From positions 1,137,475 through 1,201,474 of the forward strand of contig NZ_JAQSWB010000001.1 of assembly GCF_029266855.1 (NCBI RefSeq): DNA of 64,000 bases, in the 5' to 3' direction. Both the position numbers and the translations under genes were made by a program. The notes beneath the pieces were generated by a model that searched no databases, was not told the DNA's origin, and saw only the letters and a list, made by a program, of their open reading frames with translations. Shown here piece by piece: positions 27,854 through 37,099 of the stretch. This stretch comes from Fluviicola sp. Its GTDB lineage: Bacteria > Bacteroidota > Bacteroidia > Flavobacteriales_D > Crocinitomicaceae. Position 1 is the first letter of the stretch. The number at the start of each line of letters is the position of its first letter.

Positions 27854-28744
27854 TTATAGATAGCTATGCTTTTGCTTTAAATAGCTTAAAGTTTGACCTT
27901 CCGGTGAATCTTCCGCAGGCTGGTAGTTATACTCCCATTCCGCAATGGGTGGCATGCTCATTAAAATAGATTCTGTTCTTCCTCCTGAATACAACCCGAA
28001 TTTTGTTCCCCTGTCAAAAGCCAGGTTAAATTCCGCGTAACGTCCCCTGCGGTAATTCATCCATTGTTTTTCAGCAGCGGTATACGGTTTATTTCTTCCG
28101 AGCTCTGCCTGTTCTTCATATAAGAACGGGAAACTTTCTCCCAGATCTACGCAAAAGCGAAACAGTTGCTCTTTATTGAGCTGGAGGTGATTATCCAAAT
28201 GATCGAAGAAAACACCTCCGACACCACGTGTTTCCAGTCTGTGTGGCAAATAAAAATAGCTGTCCGCCCATTCTTTGAACTTCGGATAGAAGGATTCGTC
28301 ATATTTATTGCAGACAGCACGTAATTTGTGGTGAAAGGAAACCGCGTTTTCATGGATCACATAATGCGGAGTCAGATCAATTCCGCCTCCAAACCAATGA
28401 ATCCCGTTATCAAGTTCGAAATAACGCACATTCATGTGTATGATCGGTACATGCGGATTATTCGGATGTAAAACGATGGAAACCCCCGTTGCATAAAAGT
28501 GATTTCCGTCAAGCTTCAACTGGGTTTTCATTTCTTCCGAAACAGGGCCGTACACTTCCGAAAAAGCAACACCTCCTTTTTCGATCAAAGCACCGTTCCG
28601 GATGGTCCGGGTTTTACCGCCACCACCTTCTGCCCGGTCCCACGGATCTTCCGAGAACTTTGCCAGGCCATCAATTCGCTCCAATTCATTGCAAATGAAT
28701 AATTGCAGTGCGCGAAATTCCTGTCCGATTGTCTCCTTATTCAT
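27854..28744 (-). CDS. hemF: Oxygen-dependent coproporphyrinogen III oxidase HemF
   Basis: Converts coproporphyrinogen III to protoporphyrinogen IX in heme synthesis using O2. Family blocks: EDPWDRAEGGGGKTR near residues 32-45, NPHVPIIHMNVRYFE at 96-110, WFGGGIDLTPHY at 117-128, RGVGGVFFDHLD, and WMNYRRGRYAEFNL with DRGTKFGL near the end. The length of 296 aa is normal. It is the last gene of the guaA-LysM-hemF operon; its start lies 8 bp inside the LysM gene. An aerobic or microaerobic lifestyle fits. Confidence 0.96.
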   Translation of the reverse strand: MNKETIGQEFRALQLFICNELERIDGLAKFSEDPWDRAEGGGGKTRTIRNGALIEKGGVAFSEVYGPVSEEMKTQLKLDGNHFYATGVSIVLHPNNPHVPIIHMNVRYFELDNGIHWFGGGIDLTPHYVIHENAVSFHHKLRAVCNKYDESFYPKFKEWADSYFYLPHRLETRGVGGVFFDHLDNHLQLNKEQLFRFCVDLGESFPFLYEEQAELGRNKPYTAAEKQWMNYRRGRYAEFNLAFDRGTKFGLYSGGRTESILMSMPPIAEWEYNYQPAEDSPEGQTLSYLKQKHSYL

Positions 28745-30530
28745 AGAAAACTCCTACCCGAATTAATTCATAATCTTCGTGCTTTAAGATAAAACACGAT
28801 TGATTTTCATATCCACCACCCGGCGTTACAGCCTTCAAATCAAATGCATTGATGACTTCACTTGGAACTTCTTCCTGCATCAACAGGGTTTTGGTGAAGT
28901 AATAAACCACATCAAATCCATGCGCACCTGCTTTATTCATGTCGGCTCTGTACTTTTTGCGGTACAGGCGAAGCAAGGTTTGCGTATCCGGCAAAGAATA
29001 ATTCAAATCACTGGAAGAAGCCCATGTGATCTTATACTTTGTTTTGTAGTATCCGGCAATATCATCAAATCCACCCCATTCTTTTGCCCCCAAAACCGTT
29101 ACATCGGCATTCGGTGATTTTCCAATGGCTTTGTGCAGGGTATTGATAAAGCTGATAACAGTTCCCTTCTCTCTCGAAGGAAAAACCACCACCGATTCAC
29201 CGTTTTTGCGAATAAAGGTTGTGAAATCAGACAATTTTGCTTCGATCAACTTAATATTTCCATTCTTTTTCGACAGTTCGATGAAGCGTTTCCTGTATGC
29301 ATCGAACAATTCCTGGTCTTTCGTATTTCCCGGATTGATCAGGATAATCTGGGCTGTTTTAAATTTGTCAATCGTATATTTCGCCAATACCTCTTGCTGA
29401 GTCATATCGGTAGTCACCGAAGCGTAGATATACGGATTGTTCTTCAACAGTGAACTGTTACAGGCAGAAGGGCAAACCATTCTGATTTTTTGCAATCCGC
29501 ACCATCTTCCAACGATATCTGCACTCTGCGGAACAAGAGGTCCGAAGATGAGATCCATCCCTTTCATTTCGGGAGTATTCAGAATTCTCATGATTCCTAC
29601 TGAATCCAGCGGAATGTCAATTACCTTGATCGTTGCATCAAAGCCTAACTTTTCCAATGAATCTGCTGCCAGTTCAACTCCCATATAAAATTCGGTCGCC
29701 AAATTTTTCAATGCGGTATTCCCCGATTTGTCATTCAATCCGAAACTCAACAAAACAGCAATGTTATACTTTGATTTTGATTTGAACACCAATTCCGGAT
29801 CAGCTTTCCGAACTTCTTCTTTCGGTTGAACTTCCCGAACCGGGATCTGTTTTACGGTTTCTTTTTTTAACGGAATTCTAAGTGTATCTCCCGGTTTGAT
29901 GTTTGTTGATTTCAGATTGTTGAATTTCTGAAGATCAGTTACCGGAACCATGAATCGTTTTGAGAGCGTATACAAGGTTTCACCTGCTTTCACTTCGTAA
30001 ACCAGGACAGTATCGGTAAATGTAACCGAAGGAGCAGTAACAGTTGGTTTATCTGCTTGTTTCGGTGGAATAACTTCACTGTTCGGGGCAATAATTACCT
30101 TTAGAACCTGCCCTACTTTCAATCCTTTGTCAATTCCGGGATTGTACTTTAACAGATCGTCTACGGAACAATTGTATTTCTTCGCAATTGAAAATGCCGT
30201 TTCTCCTTTTTCTACCGTATGATCGCGTACAATCGTACCGCTTATTACCTTCATATCGGCTCCTCCAAGCGGAATCAGGTAGCGATAACCTTCCTTCACT
30301 CCCTTTTCAATTCCCGGGTTAGCGGCAACGATATCATCAACCGGAACATTGTAGGTTGTGTGAATTCCCCACAAGGTGTTTCCTGCCTGAGCAATATGGA
30401 CCGCGTACTTTTTCCCGTTAGAATATTCGTAAACCCAATCTTTGGTATCGGTTTGAGCAAATACTCCGCTGGATAAGACAATTAAACAGAGTAAGAGCAA
30501 GCACTGCTTGTGATAAAGGAAATACTTCAT
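28737..30530 (-). CDS. LysM protein with periplasmic-binding-protein-like C-terminal domain
   Basis: 597-aa exported protein with a signal peptide (MKYFLYHKQCLLLLCLIVLS...VFAQ). Three LysM domains lie at about residues 43-87, 103-146 and 178-220 and should bind peptidoglycan. From about 256 to 590 there is a type 1 periplasmic-binding (leucine/ABC receptor-like) fold: YNIAVLLSFGLNDK, MDLIFGPLVPQSADIVGRWC (20 residues), KFKTAQIILINPGNTKDQEL (20), GFDVVYYFTKTLL. A ligand for the second domain is not evident. The combination next to guaA is common in Flavobacteriia. It begins 44 bp after guaA and overlaps hemF. Confidence 0.88.
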   Translation of the reverse strand: MKYFLYHKQCLLLLCLIVLSSGVFAQTDTKDWVYEYSNGKKYAVHIAQAGNTLWGIHTTYNVPVDDIVAANPGIEKGVKEGYRYLIPLGGADMKVISGTIVRDHTVEKGETAFSIAKKYNCSVDDLLKYNPGIDKGLKVGQVLKVIIAPNSEVIPPKQADKPTVTAPSVTFTDTVLVYEVKAGETLYTLSKRFMVPVTDLQKFNNLKSTNIKPGDTLRIPLKKETVKQIPVREVQPKEEVRKADPELVFKSKSKYNIAVLLSFGLNDKSGNTALKNLATEFYMGVELAADSLEKLGFDATIKVIDIPLDSVGIMRILNTPEMKGMDLIFGPLVPQSADIVGRWCGLQKIRMVCPSACNSSLLKNNPYIYASVTTDMTQQEVLAKYTIDKFKTAQIILINPGNTKDQELFDAYRKRFIELSKKNGNIKLIEAKLSDFTTFIRKNGESVVVFPSREKGTVISFINTLHKAIGKSPNADVTVLGAKEWGGFDDIAGYYKTKYKITWASSSDLNYSLPDTQTLLRLYRKKYRADMNKAGAHGFDVVYYFTKTLLMQEEVPSEVINAFDLKAVTPGGGYENQSCFILKHEDYELIRVGVFYE

Positions 30531-30574
30531 ATTTTATTAAATAACGGTTCTATAATCCAAGAGTTATGCCAGCA

Positions 30575-32107
30575 TTATTCCCATTCGATAGTTGCCGGTG
30601 GCTTGGAACTGATATCGTATGTTACACGATTAATTCCTTTTACCTGGTTAATGATTTTATTGGAAATCAAGGCTAAAAACTCGTAAGGCAAGTGACACCA
30701 GTCTGCTGTCATTCCATCCGTAGAGCTCACTGCCCGTAAAGCAACTGCATTCTCATACGTTCTTTCATCTCCCATTACCCCAACAGATTGAATCGGCAGG
30801 AAAATTGCACCGGCCTGCCATACATCGTTGTACAAACCGTGTTCTTTTAATCCGTCAATAAAGATCGCATCAACTTCCTGCAGAATGCGTACTTTTTCTG
30901 CTGTAACTTCTCCCAGGATGCGGATTCCAAGCCCGGGACCCGGGAAAGGATGTCTGTTCAAAATATTCTCAGGCAGATCCAATGATCTCCCCACTCGTCT
31001 CACCTCGTCTTTGAATAATAATCTCAAAGGCTCGACAACTTGTAATTTCATATAATCAGGCAAACCTCCCACATTGTGGTGAGATTTAATTGTTTGTGAA
31101 GGACCGCCGTTTACAGAAACAGATTCGATCACATCCGGGTAGATTGTTCCCTGACCCAACCAACGCGCATCCGTAACCAATTTTGATTCGGCATCAAAAA
31201 CATCAATGAATACTTTTCCAATCGCCTTGCGTTTCAATTCCGGATCCGATACTCCCGCTAATGCTTTGTAGAAATCTGAAGTGGCATCCACTCCTTTCAC
31301 ATTCAATCCTAAACCTTTATAACTTTCCAAAACGGAGTTAAATTCATTCTTGCGCAATAAACCGTTATCTACAAAAATGCAGTGCAGGTTTGTTCCGATA
31401 GCGCGATGCAGGATCATAGCTGCCACGGAAGAATCTACTCCACCGGATAAACCAAGGATCACTTTATCATTTCCAAGTTTCGCTTTTAATTCTGCTACTG
31501 TGCTGTCTACGAAAGAATCCGGTGTCCAATCTTGAGAACAGCCGCAAATTCCCACAATAAAATTCTTTAAAAGGATTGCTCCTTCGAGTGAGTGATAAAC
31601 TTCCGGGTGGAACTGGATTCCGTAAGTAGATTCGCCTTTGATTGCAAATCCGGCAATGTCTACGTCTTTTGTAGAAGCAATGATGTGATAGGAATCCGGA
31701 ACATGTTTGATCGTATCTCCGTGACTCATCCAAACTTGTGAACCCATTGACATTCCCGTCACCAGTTCATTTGAATTATCAACAAAAGACAGGTTTGCAC
31801 GTCCATATTCCCGGATGCTTGAAGGAAGAACCTCCCCGCCGAAGTTCTGAGCCATGTATTGGGCTCCGAAACATACTCCAAGCAAAGGGTATTTTCCTTT
31901 TATAGCACTTAAATCCGGTTTTGGAGATTCAGGGTCCCTTGTTGAGAAAGGGCTTCCAGATAAAATCACACCTTTCACATGTGCTCCCAGTTCGGGAACT
32001 TTATTCCATGGATGGATTTCACAATAAACATTCAATTCACGTACTCGGCGCGCAATCAGCTGCGTGTATTGCGATCCAAAATCCAGGATAACTATCATTT
32101 CTTGCAT
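30575..32107 (-). CDS. guaA: GMP synthase (glutamine-hydrolysing) GuaA
   Basis: Amidates XMP to GMP with glutamine and ATP. The N-terminal glutaminase domain has Cys79 in GVCFGAQ and His167/Glu169 in QFHPEV; the ATP-pyrophosphatase P-loop SGGVDSS is at 221-227; the C-terminal dimerisation domain ends in [17 protein letters not shown]. The ATG at 32107 gives 510 aa, the normal length, and sits 5 nt after a perfect TAnnTTTG; the longer frame starting at 32182 would place the promoter inside the gene. First gene of an operon with the LysM gene and hemF. Confidence 0.97.
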   Translation of the reverse strand: MQEMIVILDFGSQYTQLIARRVRELNVYCEIHPWNKVPELGAHVKGVILSGSPFSTRDPESPKPDLSAIKGKYPLLGVCFGAQYMAQNFGGEVLPSSIREYGRANLSFVDNSNELVTGMSMGSQVWMSHGDTIKHVPDSYHIIASTKDVDIAGFAIKGESTYGIQFHPEVYHSLEGAILLKNFIVGICGCSQDWTPDSFVDSTVAELKAKLGNDKVILGLSGGVDSSVAAMILHRAIGTNLHCIFVDNGLLRKNEFNSVLESYKGLGLNVKGVDATSDFYKALAGVSDPELKRKAIGKVFIDVFDAESKLVTDARWLGQGTIYPDVIESVSVNGGPSQTIKSHHNVGGLPDYMKLQVVEPLRLLFKDEVRRVGRSLDLPENILNRHPFPGPGLGIRILGEVTAEKVRILQEVDAIFIDGLKEHGLYNDVWQAGAIFLPIQSVGVMGDERTYENAVALRAVSSTDGMTADWCHLPYEFLALISNKIINQVKGINRVTYDISSKPPATIEWE

Positions 32108-32112
32108 GCCTG

Positions 32113-32120
32113 CAAAGATA
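32113..32120 (-). promoter_or_regulatory. -7 promoter element TATCTTTG of guaA
   Basis: Perfect TAnnTTTG on the minus strand ending 5 nt before the guaA ATG. Decides the start codon and suggests a leaderless mRNA. Confidence 0.65.
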
Positions 32121-32202
32121 AGGCATATTCGCGACATGGAATACCGACATTTCGAATTTGTTTCCAACAAACTAACTGACATTGAAACGTTAATCAGGAC
32201 AA

Positions 32203-32241
32203 TCTGTCAGTTTAATAAGTTTTGGAATAATTTATGACAGA
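32203..32241. promoter_or_regulatory. Spaced inverted repeat TCTGTCA-N25-TGACAGA between guaA and secA
   Basis: Two perfect 7-bp inverted half-sites, 25 nt apart, in the 202-bp divergent gap, about 40-75 nt upstream of the secA -7 element. Possible regulator site; the wide spacer makes it uncertain. Confidence 0.35.
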
Positions 32242-32279
32242 CAGCAACCATTAATCATAGAAGCATCGGGGAATTTCAT

Positions 32280-32287
32280 TATTTTTG
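32280..32287 (+). promoter_or_regulatory. -7 promoter element TATTTTTG of secA
   Basis: Perfect TAnnTTTG, 22 nt before the secA ATG; leader would be about 15-18 nt. Confidence 0.6.
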
Positions 32288-32309
32288 GCTTCGATTTATA
32301 ATAAACACC

Positions 32310-35300
32310 ATGTTAGGAGGAATTTTAAAGAAAATCTTAGGCGATAAGTCAGCTACTGACCAGAAAAAATACCAACCTGTTATTCAGCAAGTTGGAGATA
32401 TATTCAACACATTACAAAACGAGTCTGACGACGCACTACGTGGTAGAACAGCTAAGTTCAGAAAACAGGTTCAGGATGCTATTTCAGGTCTGGAAGCAGA
32501 AATTGCTGATCTGACTAATAAAGCAAATGATATCAATATGCCTTTACATCAAAAAGAGGCAATCTATGAAAGCATTGATTCCAAAGAGAAAGAAGTAAAT
32601 GTGATCATTGAAAAGGTATTGGAAGAAATTTTACCTGAAGCATTTGCTGTTGTAAAAGAAACTGCCAGACGCTGGGCGGTAAATGGTAAACTAACCGTTA
32701 CTGCAACGGAACTGGATAAAGATCTGGCTGCTAAAAAAGATGGAATCACTATTGAAGGCGACCAGGCTGTTTGGAGCAACAAATGGACTGCTGCCGGTGC
32801 TTCAGTAGAATGGGTAATGGTTCATTACGATGTTCAGCTAATGGGTGGTGCTGTATTGCACCGCGGAAATATTGCCGAAATGCAAACAGGTGAAGGTAAA
32901 ACATTGGTGGCAACACTTCCTGTTTACCTGAACGCGTTGTCAGGGAAAGGTGTTCATGTTGTAACGGTGAATGATTACCTTGCAAAACGTGACTCCGAAT
33001 GGATGGGACCTTTGTACCAATTCCATGGTTTAACGGTAGATTGTATCGATAAACATCAACCGAACTCTGAATCCCGCAGACAGGCTTACCTGGCAGACAT
33101 CACTTTTGGAACAAACAACGAATTCGGGTTCGATTACCTGCGTGATAACATGGCAAGTGCCGTGGAAGATTTGGTTCAGCGTAAACACCACTTTGCTATT
33201 GTCGATGAGGTCGATTCAGTATTGATTGATGATGCACGTACACCTTTGATCATCTCAGGACCAACTCCGAAAGGAGAACAGCACGAATTCTACGAATTGA
33301 AACCACGAGTAGAATTGATCGTGGAAGAACAACGCAAATATGTAAACCAGGCCTTAGCGGATGCTAAAAAATTACTGACTGTCATCAATGGCGGAACTGT
33401 AGAAGGAATGGACCAAAAAACTGCATTGGAGCAAGGTGGAATTGCTTTGCTGCGCGCTCACAGAGGTTTACCAAAAAACAAAGCACTTCATAAATTCTTA
33501 TCTGAACCGGGTATCAAATCTCACTTGCAAAAAGTAGAGAATCAATACATGGCTGAGCAAGGTAAGCAAATGAAGAAGATCGACGTTGAGCTATTCTTTG
33601 TAATTGATGAAAAGCAAAACACCGTTGAATTAACCGAAAAAGGAATTGATCTGATTTCCGGTAACGAGGACCGCAATTTCTTCGTGATGCCGGATATTTC
33701 AACTGAAATTACGCGTTTGCAAAAACAAAACCTGGAGAAGGAAGAGTTTGCAAGCCAAAAAGAAATATTGATTCGCGATTATACTGTTAAATCAGAACGC
33801 ATCCATTCTGTTTCCCAATTATTGAAAGCATATACCCTTTTCGAAAAAGAAGTGGAATATGTCATTATGGATAACAAGATCAAGATTGTTGATGAACAAA
33901 CCGGACGTATCATGGAAGGTCGCCGTTATTCTGACGGACTACACCAGGCTATTGAAGCAAAAGAAAATGTAACAGTTGAGGCTGCTACACAAACATATGC
34001 AACCGTTACTCTTCAAAATTACTTCCGTATGTATCACAAGCTTGCCGGTATGACGGGTACAGCTGAAACGGAAGCAAAAGAATTCTGGGATATTTACAAA
34101 TTAGACGTAGTAGTTGTCCCTACCAATCGTCCGATTACACGTAAAGATGACAACGACATGGTTTTCAAAACTGCACGTGAAAAATATGCTGCAGTTATTG
34201 ACGAAGTAAACAAATTGGTTGAAGCCGGAAGACCTGTATTGGTTGGTACAACCACAGTTGAGATCTCCGAGTTACTGAGTCGCATGTTGAAAATGCGCAA
34301 CATTCCTCACCAGGTATTGAACGCGAAATACCACCAAAAAGAAGCTGAAATTGTAGCCAATGCCGGTAAAGCAGGGGCTGTAACGATTGCAACAAACATG
34401 GCTGGTCGTGGTACCGATATCAAATTGGGAGAAGGTGTTAAAGAGGCAGGAGGTTTAGCGATCATCGGTACTGAAAGACATGATTCCCGTCGTGTAGACA
34501 GACAGTTACGTGGTCGTGCGGGTCGTCAAGGAGATCCGGGTACTTCCAGTTTCTTTGTTTCATTGGAAGATGATTTGATGCGGAAGTTTGGTTCTGAGCG
34601 TATTGCAAAAATTATGGACCGTCTTGGTTTGAAAGAAGGAGAAGTCATCCAACATGGAATGGTTTCCAAATCAATTGAACGTGCTCAGAAAAAAGTGGAA
34701 GAGAACAATTTCGGTGTTCGTAAACGTTTATTGGAATACGATGATGTAATGAATGCACAACGTAAAGCAATTTATAAGAAACGTCACAATGCCTTATTCG
34801 GAGATCGTTTAGGTGTCGATGTCTCAAACATGTTCTATGATGTAATTGAAGGATTGGTAACGGCTCATCAAAACGGTTCTTACGAAAACTTCAACCTGGA
34901 TATGATCCGTATAATCGGTATTGATTCCCCTGTTTCCGAACAACAGTTCAAAACAGCTAAATACGATGACCTGGTAAACGATTTATACGATGGCGTAATG
35001 GAACATTACAACCAGAAGAATAAGCGTTTGGCTGAAATTTCAATGCCTCAGGTGAAGCATGTTTTTGAAAACATGTCTCAATACCAAAATATCCAATTCA
35101 TTATTACCGACGGAGTAAAAACAATGCCTTTGGTTGTGAGCCTGAAAGAAGCTTATGAATCAAACGGAGCTTCTATTCCAAGCGCATTGGAACGCAATAT
35201 CGTATTGGGAATGATCGATAACGAGTGGAAAGAGCATTTGCGGGAAATGGATGATTTGCGTACTTCTGTTCAGCAGGCGGTATACGAACAAAAAGATCCT

Positions 35301-35660
35301 TTGCTGATCTACAAATTGGAATCATTTGAATTGTTTAAAGCAATGAACGCACGTTTGAGTAATGAAACTGTTGAATTCCTTGTGAAAGCAGATGTTCCGA
35401 GAGATCAACTGGATGACATTAAAACTACGAACAAAGAAGTAGCTCAAAATAATTACGAAAAGGCACAGATCGAATCCACGTCATCAAGTACTGAAATGCC
35501 TCGTTTCAGCGGAAGTGAAGGATACGATGAAGCCATGCGTAATTCGGCACCACAACGCGAGAAACAGCAGCCGATCGTTTCAACGGAACCCAAAATAGGT
35601 CGAAATGATCCTTGTCCTTGCGGAAGCGGAAAGAAATACAAACAATGTCACGGAAAATAA
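32310..35660 (+). CDS. secA: Preprotein translocase ATPase SecA
   Basis: Motor that drives unfolded preproteins through SecYEG; in this organism also the first step for all T9SS cargos. Walker A MQTGEGKT is at residues 191-198, Walker B-like DEVD at 299-302; [38 protein letters not shown] (20) and [12 protein letters not shown] with [10 protein letters not shown] follow. The extreme C-terminus is the zinc-binding SEC-C motif (C1102, C1104, C1113, H1114) preceded by a Ser/Gln-rich linker. At 1116 aa it is longer than E. coli SecA (901) because of inserts usual for Bacteroidota. Single-gene unit with promoter and terminator. Confidence 0.97.
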   Translation: MLGGILKKILGDKSATDQKKYQPVIQQVGDIFNTLQNESDDALRGRTAKFRKQVQDAISGLEAEIADLTNKANDINMPLHQKEAIYESIDSKEKEVNVIIEKVLEEILPEAFAVVKETARRWAVNGKLTVTATELDKDLAAKKDGITIEGDQAVWSNKWTAAGASVEWVMVHYDVQLMGGAVLHRGNIAEMQTGEGKTLVATLPVYLNALSGKGVHVVTVNDYLAKRDSEWMGPLYQFHGLTVDCIDKHQPNSESRRQAYLADITFGTNNEFGFDYLRDNMASAVEDLVQRKHHFAIVDEVDSVLIDDARTPLIISGPTPKGEQHEFYELKPRVELIVEEQRKYVNQALADAKKLLTVINGGTVEGMDQKTALEQGGIALLRAHRGLPKNKALHKFLSEPGIKSHLQKVENQYMAEQGKQMKKIDVELFFVIDEKQNTVELTEKGIDLISGNEDRNFFVMPDISTEITRLQKQNLEKEEFASQKEILIRDYTVKSERIHSVSQLLKAYTLFEKEVEYVIMDNKIKIVDEQTGRIMEGRRYSDGLHQAIEAKENVTVEAATQTYATVTLQNYFRMYHKLAGMTGTAETEAKEFWDIYKLDVVVVPTNRPITRKDDNDMVFKTAREKYAAVIDEVNKLVEAGRPVLVGTTTVEISELLSRMLKMRNIPHQVLNAKYHQKEAEIVANAGKAGAVTIATNMAGRGTDIKLGEGVKEAGGLAIIGTERHDSRRVDRQLRGRAGRQGDPGTSSFFVSLEDDLMRKFGSERIAKIMDRLGLKEGEVIQHGMVSKSIERAQKKVEENNFGVRKRLLEYDDVMNAQRKAIYKKRHNALFGDRLGVDVSNMFYDVIEGLVTAHQNGSYENFNLDMIRIIGIDSPVSEQQFKTAKYDDLVNDLYDGVMEHYNQKNKRLAEISMPQVKHVFENMSQYQNIQFIITDGVKTMPLVVSLKEAYESNGASIPSALERNIVLGMIDNEWKEHLREMDDLRTSVQQAVYEQKDPLLIYKLESFELFKAMNARLSNETVEFLVKADVPRDQLDDIKTTNKEVAQNNYEKAQIESTSSSTEMPRFSGSEGYDEAMRNSAPQREKQQPIVSTEPKIGRNDPCPCGSGKKYKQCHGK

Positions 35661-35666
35661 AATATG

Positions 35667-35693
35667 AGGCGGTTCGAAAGAATCGCCTTTTTT
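35667..35693 (+). terminator. secA terminator
   Basis: AGGCGGTTC (35667-35675), GAAA tetraloop-like loop, GAATCGCCT (35680-35688) with one G-T wobble, then T6. It starts 6 nt after the secA stop codon. Confidence 0.85.
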
Positions 35694-35749
35694 GTAGGGA
35701 CGAGATTTAAAAAATTGTAGGGACGCGATGCATCGCGTTCCTACAATTT
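35692..35749. repeat. GTAGGGACGCGATG palindromic repeat with adjacent half copy
   Basis: A 38-nt palindrome (35712-35749; half-site AAATTGTAGGGACGCGATG, one mismatch between arms) follows a truncated copy (TTGTAGGGACGAGATTT, about 35692-35708). Both lie between the secA terminator and the next promoter. Looks like a dispersed REP-type element. Confidence 0.7.
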
Positions 35750-35761
35750 ATCAATAAACCA

Positions 35762-35769
35762 TATATTTG
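35762..35769 (+). promoter_or_regulatory. -7 promoter element TATATTTG of the DUF2520 gene
   Basis: Perfect TAnnTTTG ending 4 nt before the ATG at 35774, the same spacing as in the helicase and proline dehydrogenase genes. Confidence 0.65.
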
Positions 35770-35773
35770 AACT

Positions 35774-36535
35774 ATGAGCCAAAAATTAAAAATTGGAATT
35801 GTAGGAATGGGAAATGTGGGAATTCATTTTCTCCAGCGCCTGATCGAATTAGGACATACCCGTTTGACTGTTTACTCGCGTTCAGGAAATAACTTACCTG
35901 ATTCTATTGCTGCAAAGGAGGTGCAGTTCACCAATGATTTTAAGGAATTCATTGACTTTGATATTGTGTTTTGCGCAGTAAATGACAACACGATGACGGA
36001 AATGATCCAGCTTGTTTCAAAATACGCTCCGGTGGTTTCGGTTTCCGGAACAGTGAACCTGAATCATCTCAAAACAAAATACCCGGTGGGGACATTCTAC
36101 CCTTTGCAAAGCTTCAAGGCTGATCAAAGTATTCATTGGCAGGGCCTACCTCTTTTTATTGAGGCAAAAGACACCAAATTCAATGATTTCCTGATGAAAC
36201 TGGCCATGGAATTTAGTGGCAACGCTATTGAACTATCGGAAGACAAACGACAATACCTGCACGTTGCTGCCGTATTTGCCAATAACTTCACTAATCACAT
36301 CATCGATCTGGCTGCACATTACTGTGACGAACATCAGATTGAATTTGATTGGCTGAAACCTCTGATCAATCAAACAATGGAGAAAATTCAAACGAACAAT
36401 CCGCACGATATTTTAACCGGTCCGGCGGTGCGCAATGATCAGAGCACCATTCAAAAACATTTACAGTTATTGAAACCGGATCAGAAAAACATCTACCAAA
36501 CACTCACCAAAAGTATTATCAAACACCACAAATAA
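35774..36535 (+). CDS. DUF2520 / Rossmann-like NAD(P)-dependent dehydrogenase family protein
   Basis: 253-aa cytoplasmic protein. GIVGMGNVG at residues 8-16 is a dinucleotide-binding glycine motif; the rest resembles F420/NADP-oxidoreductase-like and DUF2520 proteins, with VSVSGTVNLNHL, GTFYPLQSFKAD and a helical C-terminal half (VAAVFANNFTNHIIDLA) as in ketopantoate-reductase-like folds. The substrate is unknown. It is followed after 1 nt by the KdsC-like phosphatase gene, a pair I know as frequent in Bacteroidota. Confidence 0.85.
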   Translation: MSQKLKIGIVGMGNVGIHFLQRLIELGHTRLTVYSRSGNNLPDSIAAKEVQFTNDFKEFIDFDIVFCAVNDNTMTEMIQLVSKYAPVVSVSGTVNLNHLKTKYPVGTFYPLQSFKADQSIHWQGLPLFIEAKDTKFNDFLMKLAMEFSGNAIELSEDKRQYLHVAAVFANNFTNHIIDLAAHYCDEHQIEFDWLKPLINQTMEKIQTNNPHDILTGPAVRNDQSTIQKHLQLLKPDQKNIYQTLTKSIIKHHK

Positions 36536-36536
36536 G

Positions 36537-37055
36537 ATGATTAGCTACAAAGAGCGACTGAATAACATTTCTACCTTCATCTTTGATATTGATGGTGTTT
36601 TGACTGACGGAATCGTTTATCCCTATCACGGAGAATTATTGCGCGGCTTGTATTCCAAAGATGGTTATGCCATTCAATACGCGGTAAAGAAAGGATATAA
36701 AGTATTTGTCATTACGGGAGGGAACTCGGAAGATGTCAAAAACAGTTTGATCCATTTAGGTGTTTCCGAGGTTCATCTGCGCTCATCTCATAAGGTGAAA
36801 GTATATGAGCAATTGAAGGAGAAACACAGCTTAAAGGACGAAGAAGTTTTGTATATGGGCGATGATCTTCCAGATTACCAGGTGATGCAATTGGTTGGAA
36901 TGGCAGCTTGCCCGCAGGATTCCGCTATGGAGATCAAGCATATTTCACATTACCAGTCACCGTATCTTGGAGGCAGAGGTTGTGTGAGAGATATTATTGA
37001 GCAAACCATGCGTGTACACAACAACTGGTTCGACGAAGAGGCATTTATCTGGTAG
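36537..37055 (+). CDS. KdsC-like HAD phosphatase (KDO-8-phosphate phosphatase family)
   Basis: 172-aa HAD hydrolase without cap. FDIDGVLTDG at residues 16-25 gives the nucleophile Asp17 and acid Asp19; TGGNS (60-64) is motif II; a Lys in the SSHKVKVY helix and GDDLPD at 108-113 complete the active site. This matches 3-deoxy-D-manno-octulosonate 8-phosphate phosphatase (lipopolysaccharide inner core) and close sugar-phosphate phosphatases. No kdsA/kdsB is next to it, so the exact substrate is inferred from family only. Confidence 0.88.
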   Translation: MISYKERLNNISTFIFDIDGVLTDGIVYPYHGELLRGLYSKDGYAIQYAVKKGYKVFVITGGNSEDVKNSLIHLGVSEVHLRSSHKVKVYEQLKEKHSLKDEEVLYMGDDLPDYQVMQLVGMAACPQDSAMEIKHISHYQSPYLGGRGCVRDIIEQTMRVHNNWFDEEAFIW

Positions 37056-37082
37056 ATGTGTGCTTCAAAAGAAACACACATC
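37055..37082. terminator. Hairpin between convergent genes, without T-run
   Basis: GATGTGTG (37055-37062) pairs with CACACATC (37075-37082), with an inner TTC/GAA extension. It begins at the last base of the KdsC-like gene. No run of T on either side, so termination is only probable. Confidence 0.4.
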
Positions 37083-37099
37083 AAATCTCATTGACCCAA

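Noticed and set aside
32108..32182. Longer guaA frame starting at 32182
   Set aside because: It would include the TATCTTTG promoter element, and the extra 25 residues do not resemble GuaA.
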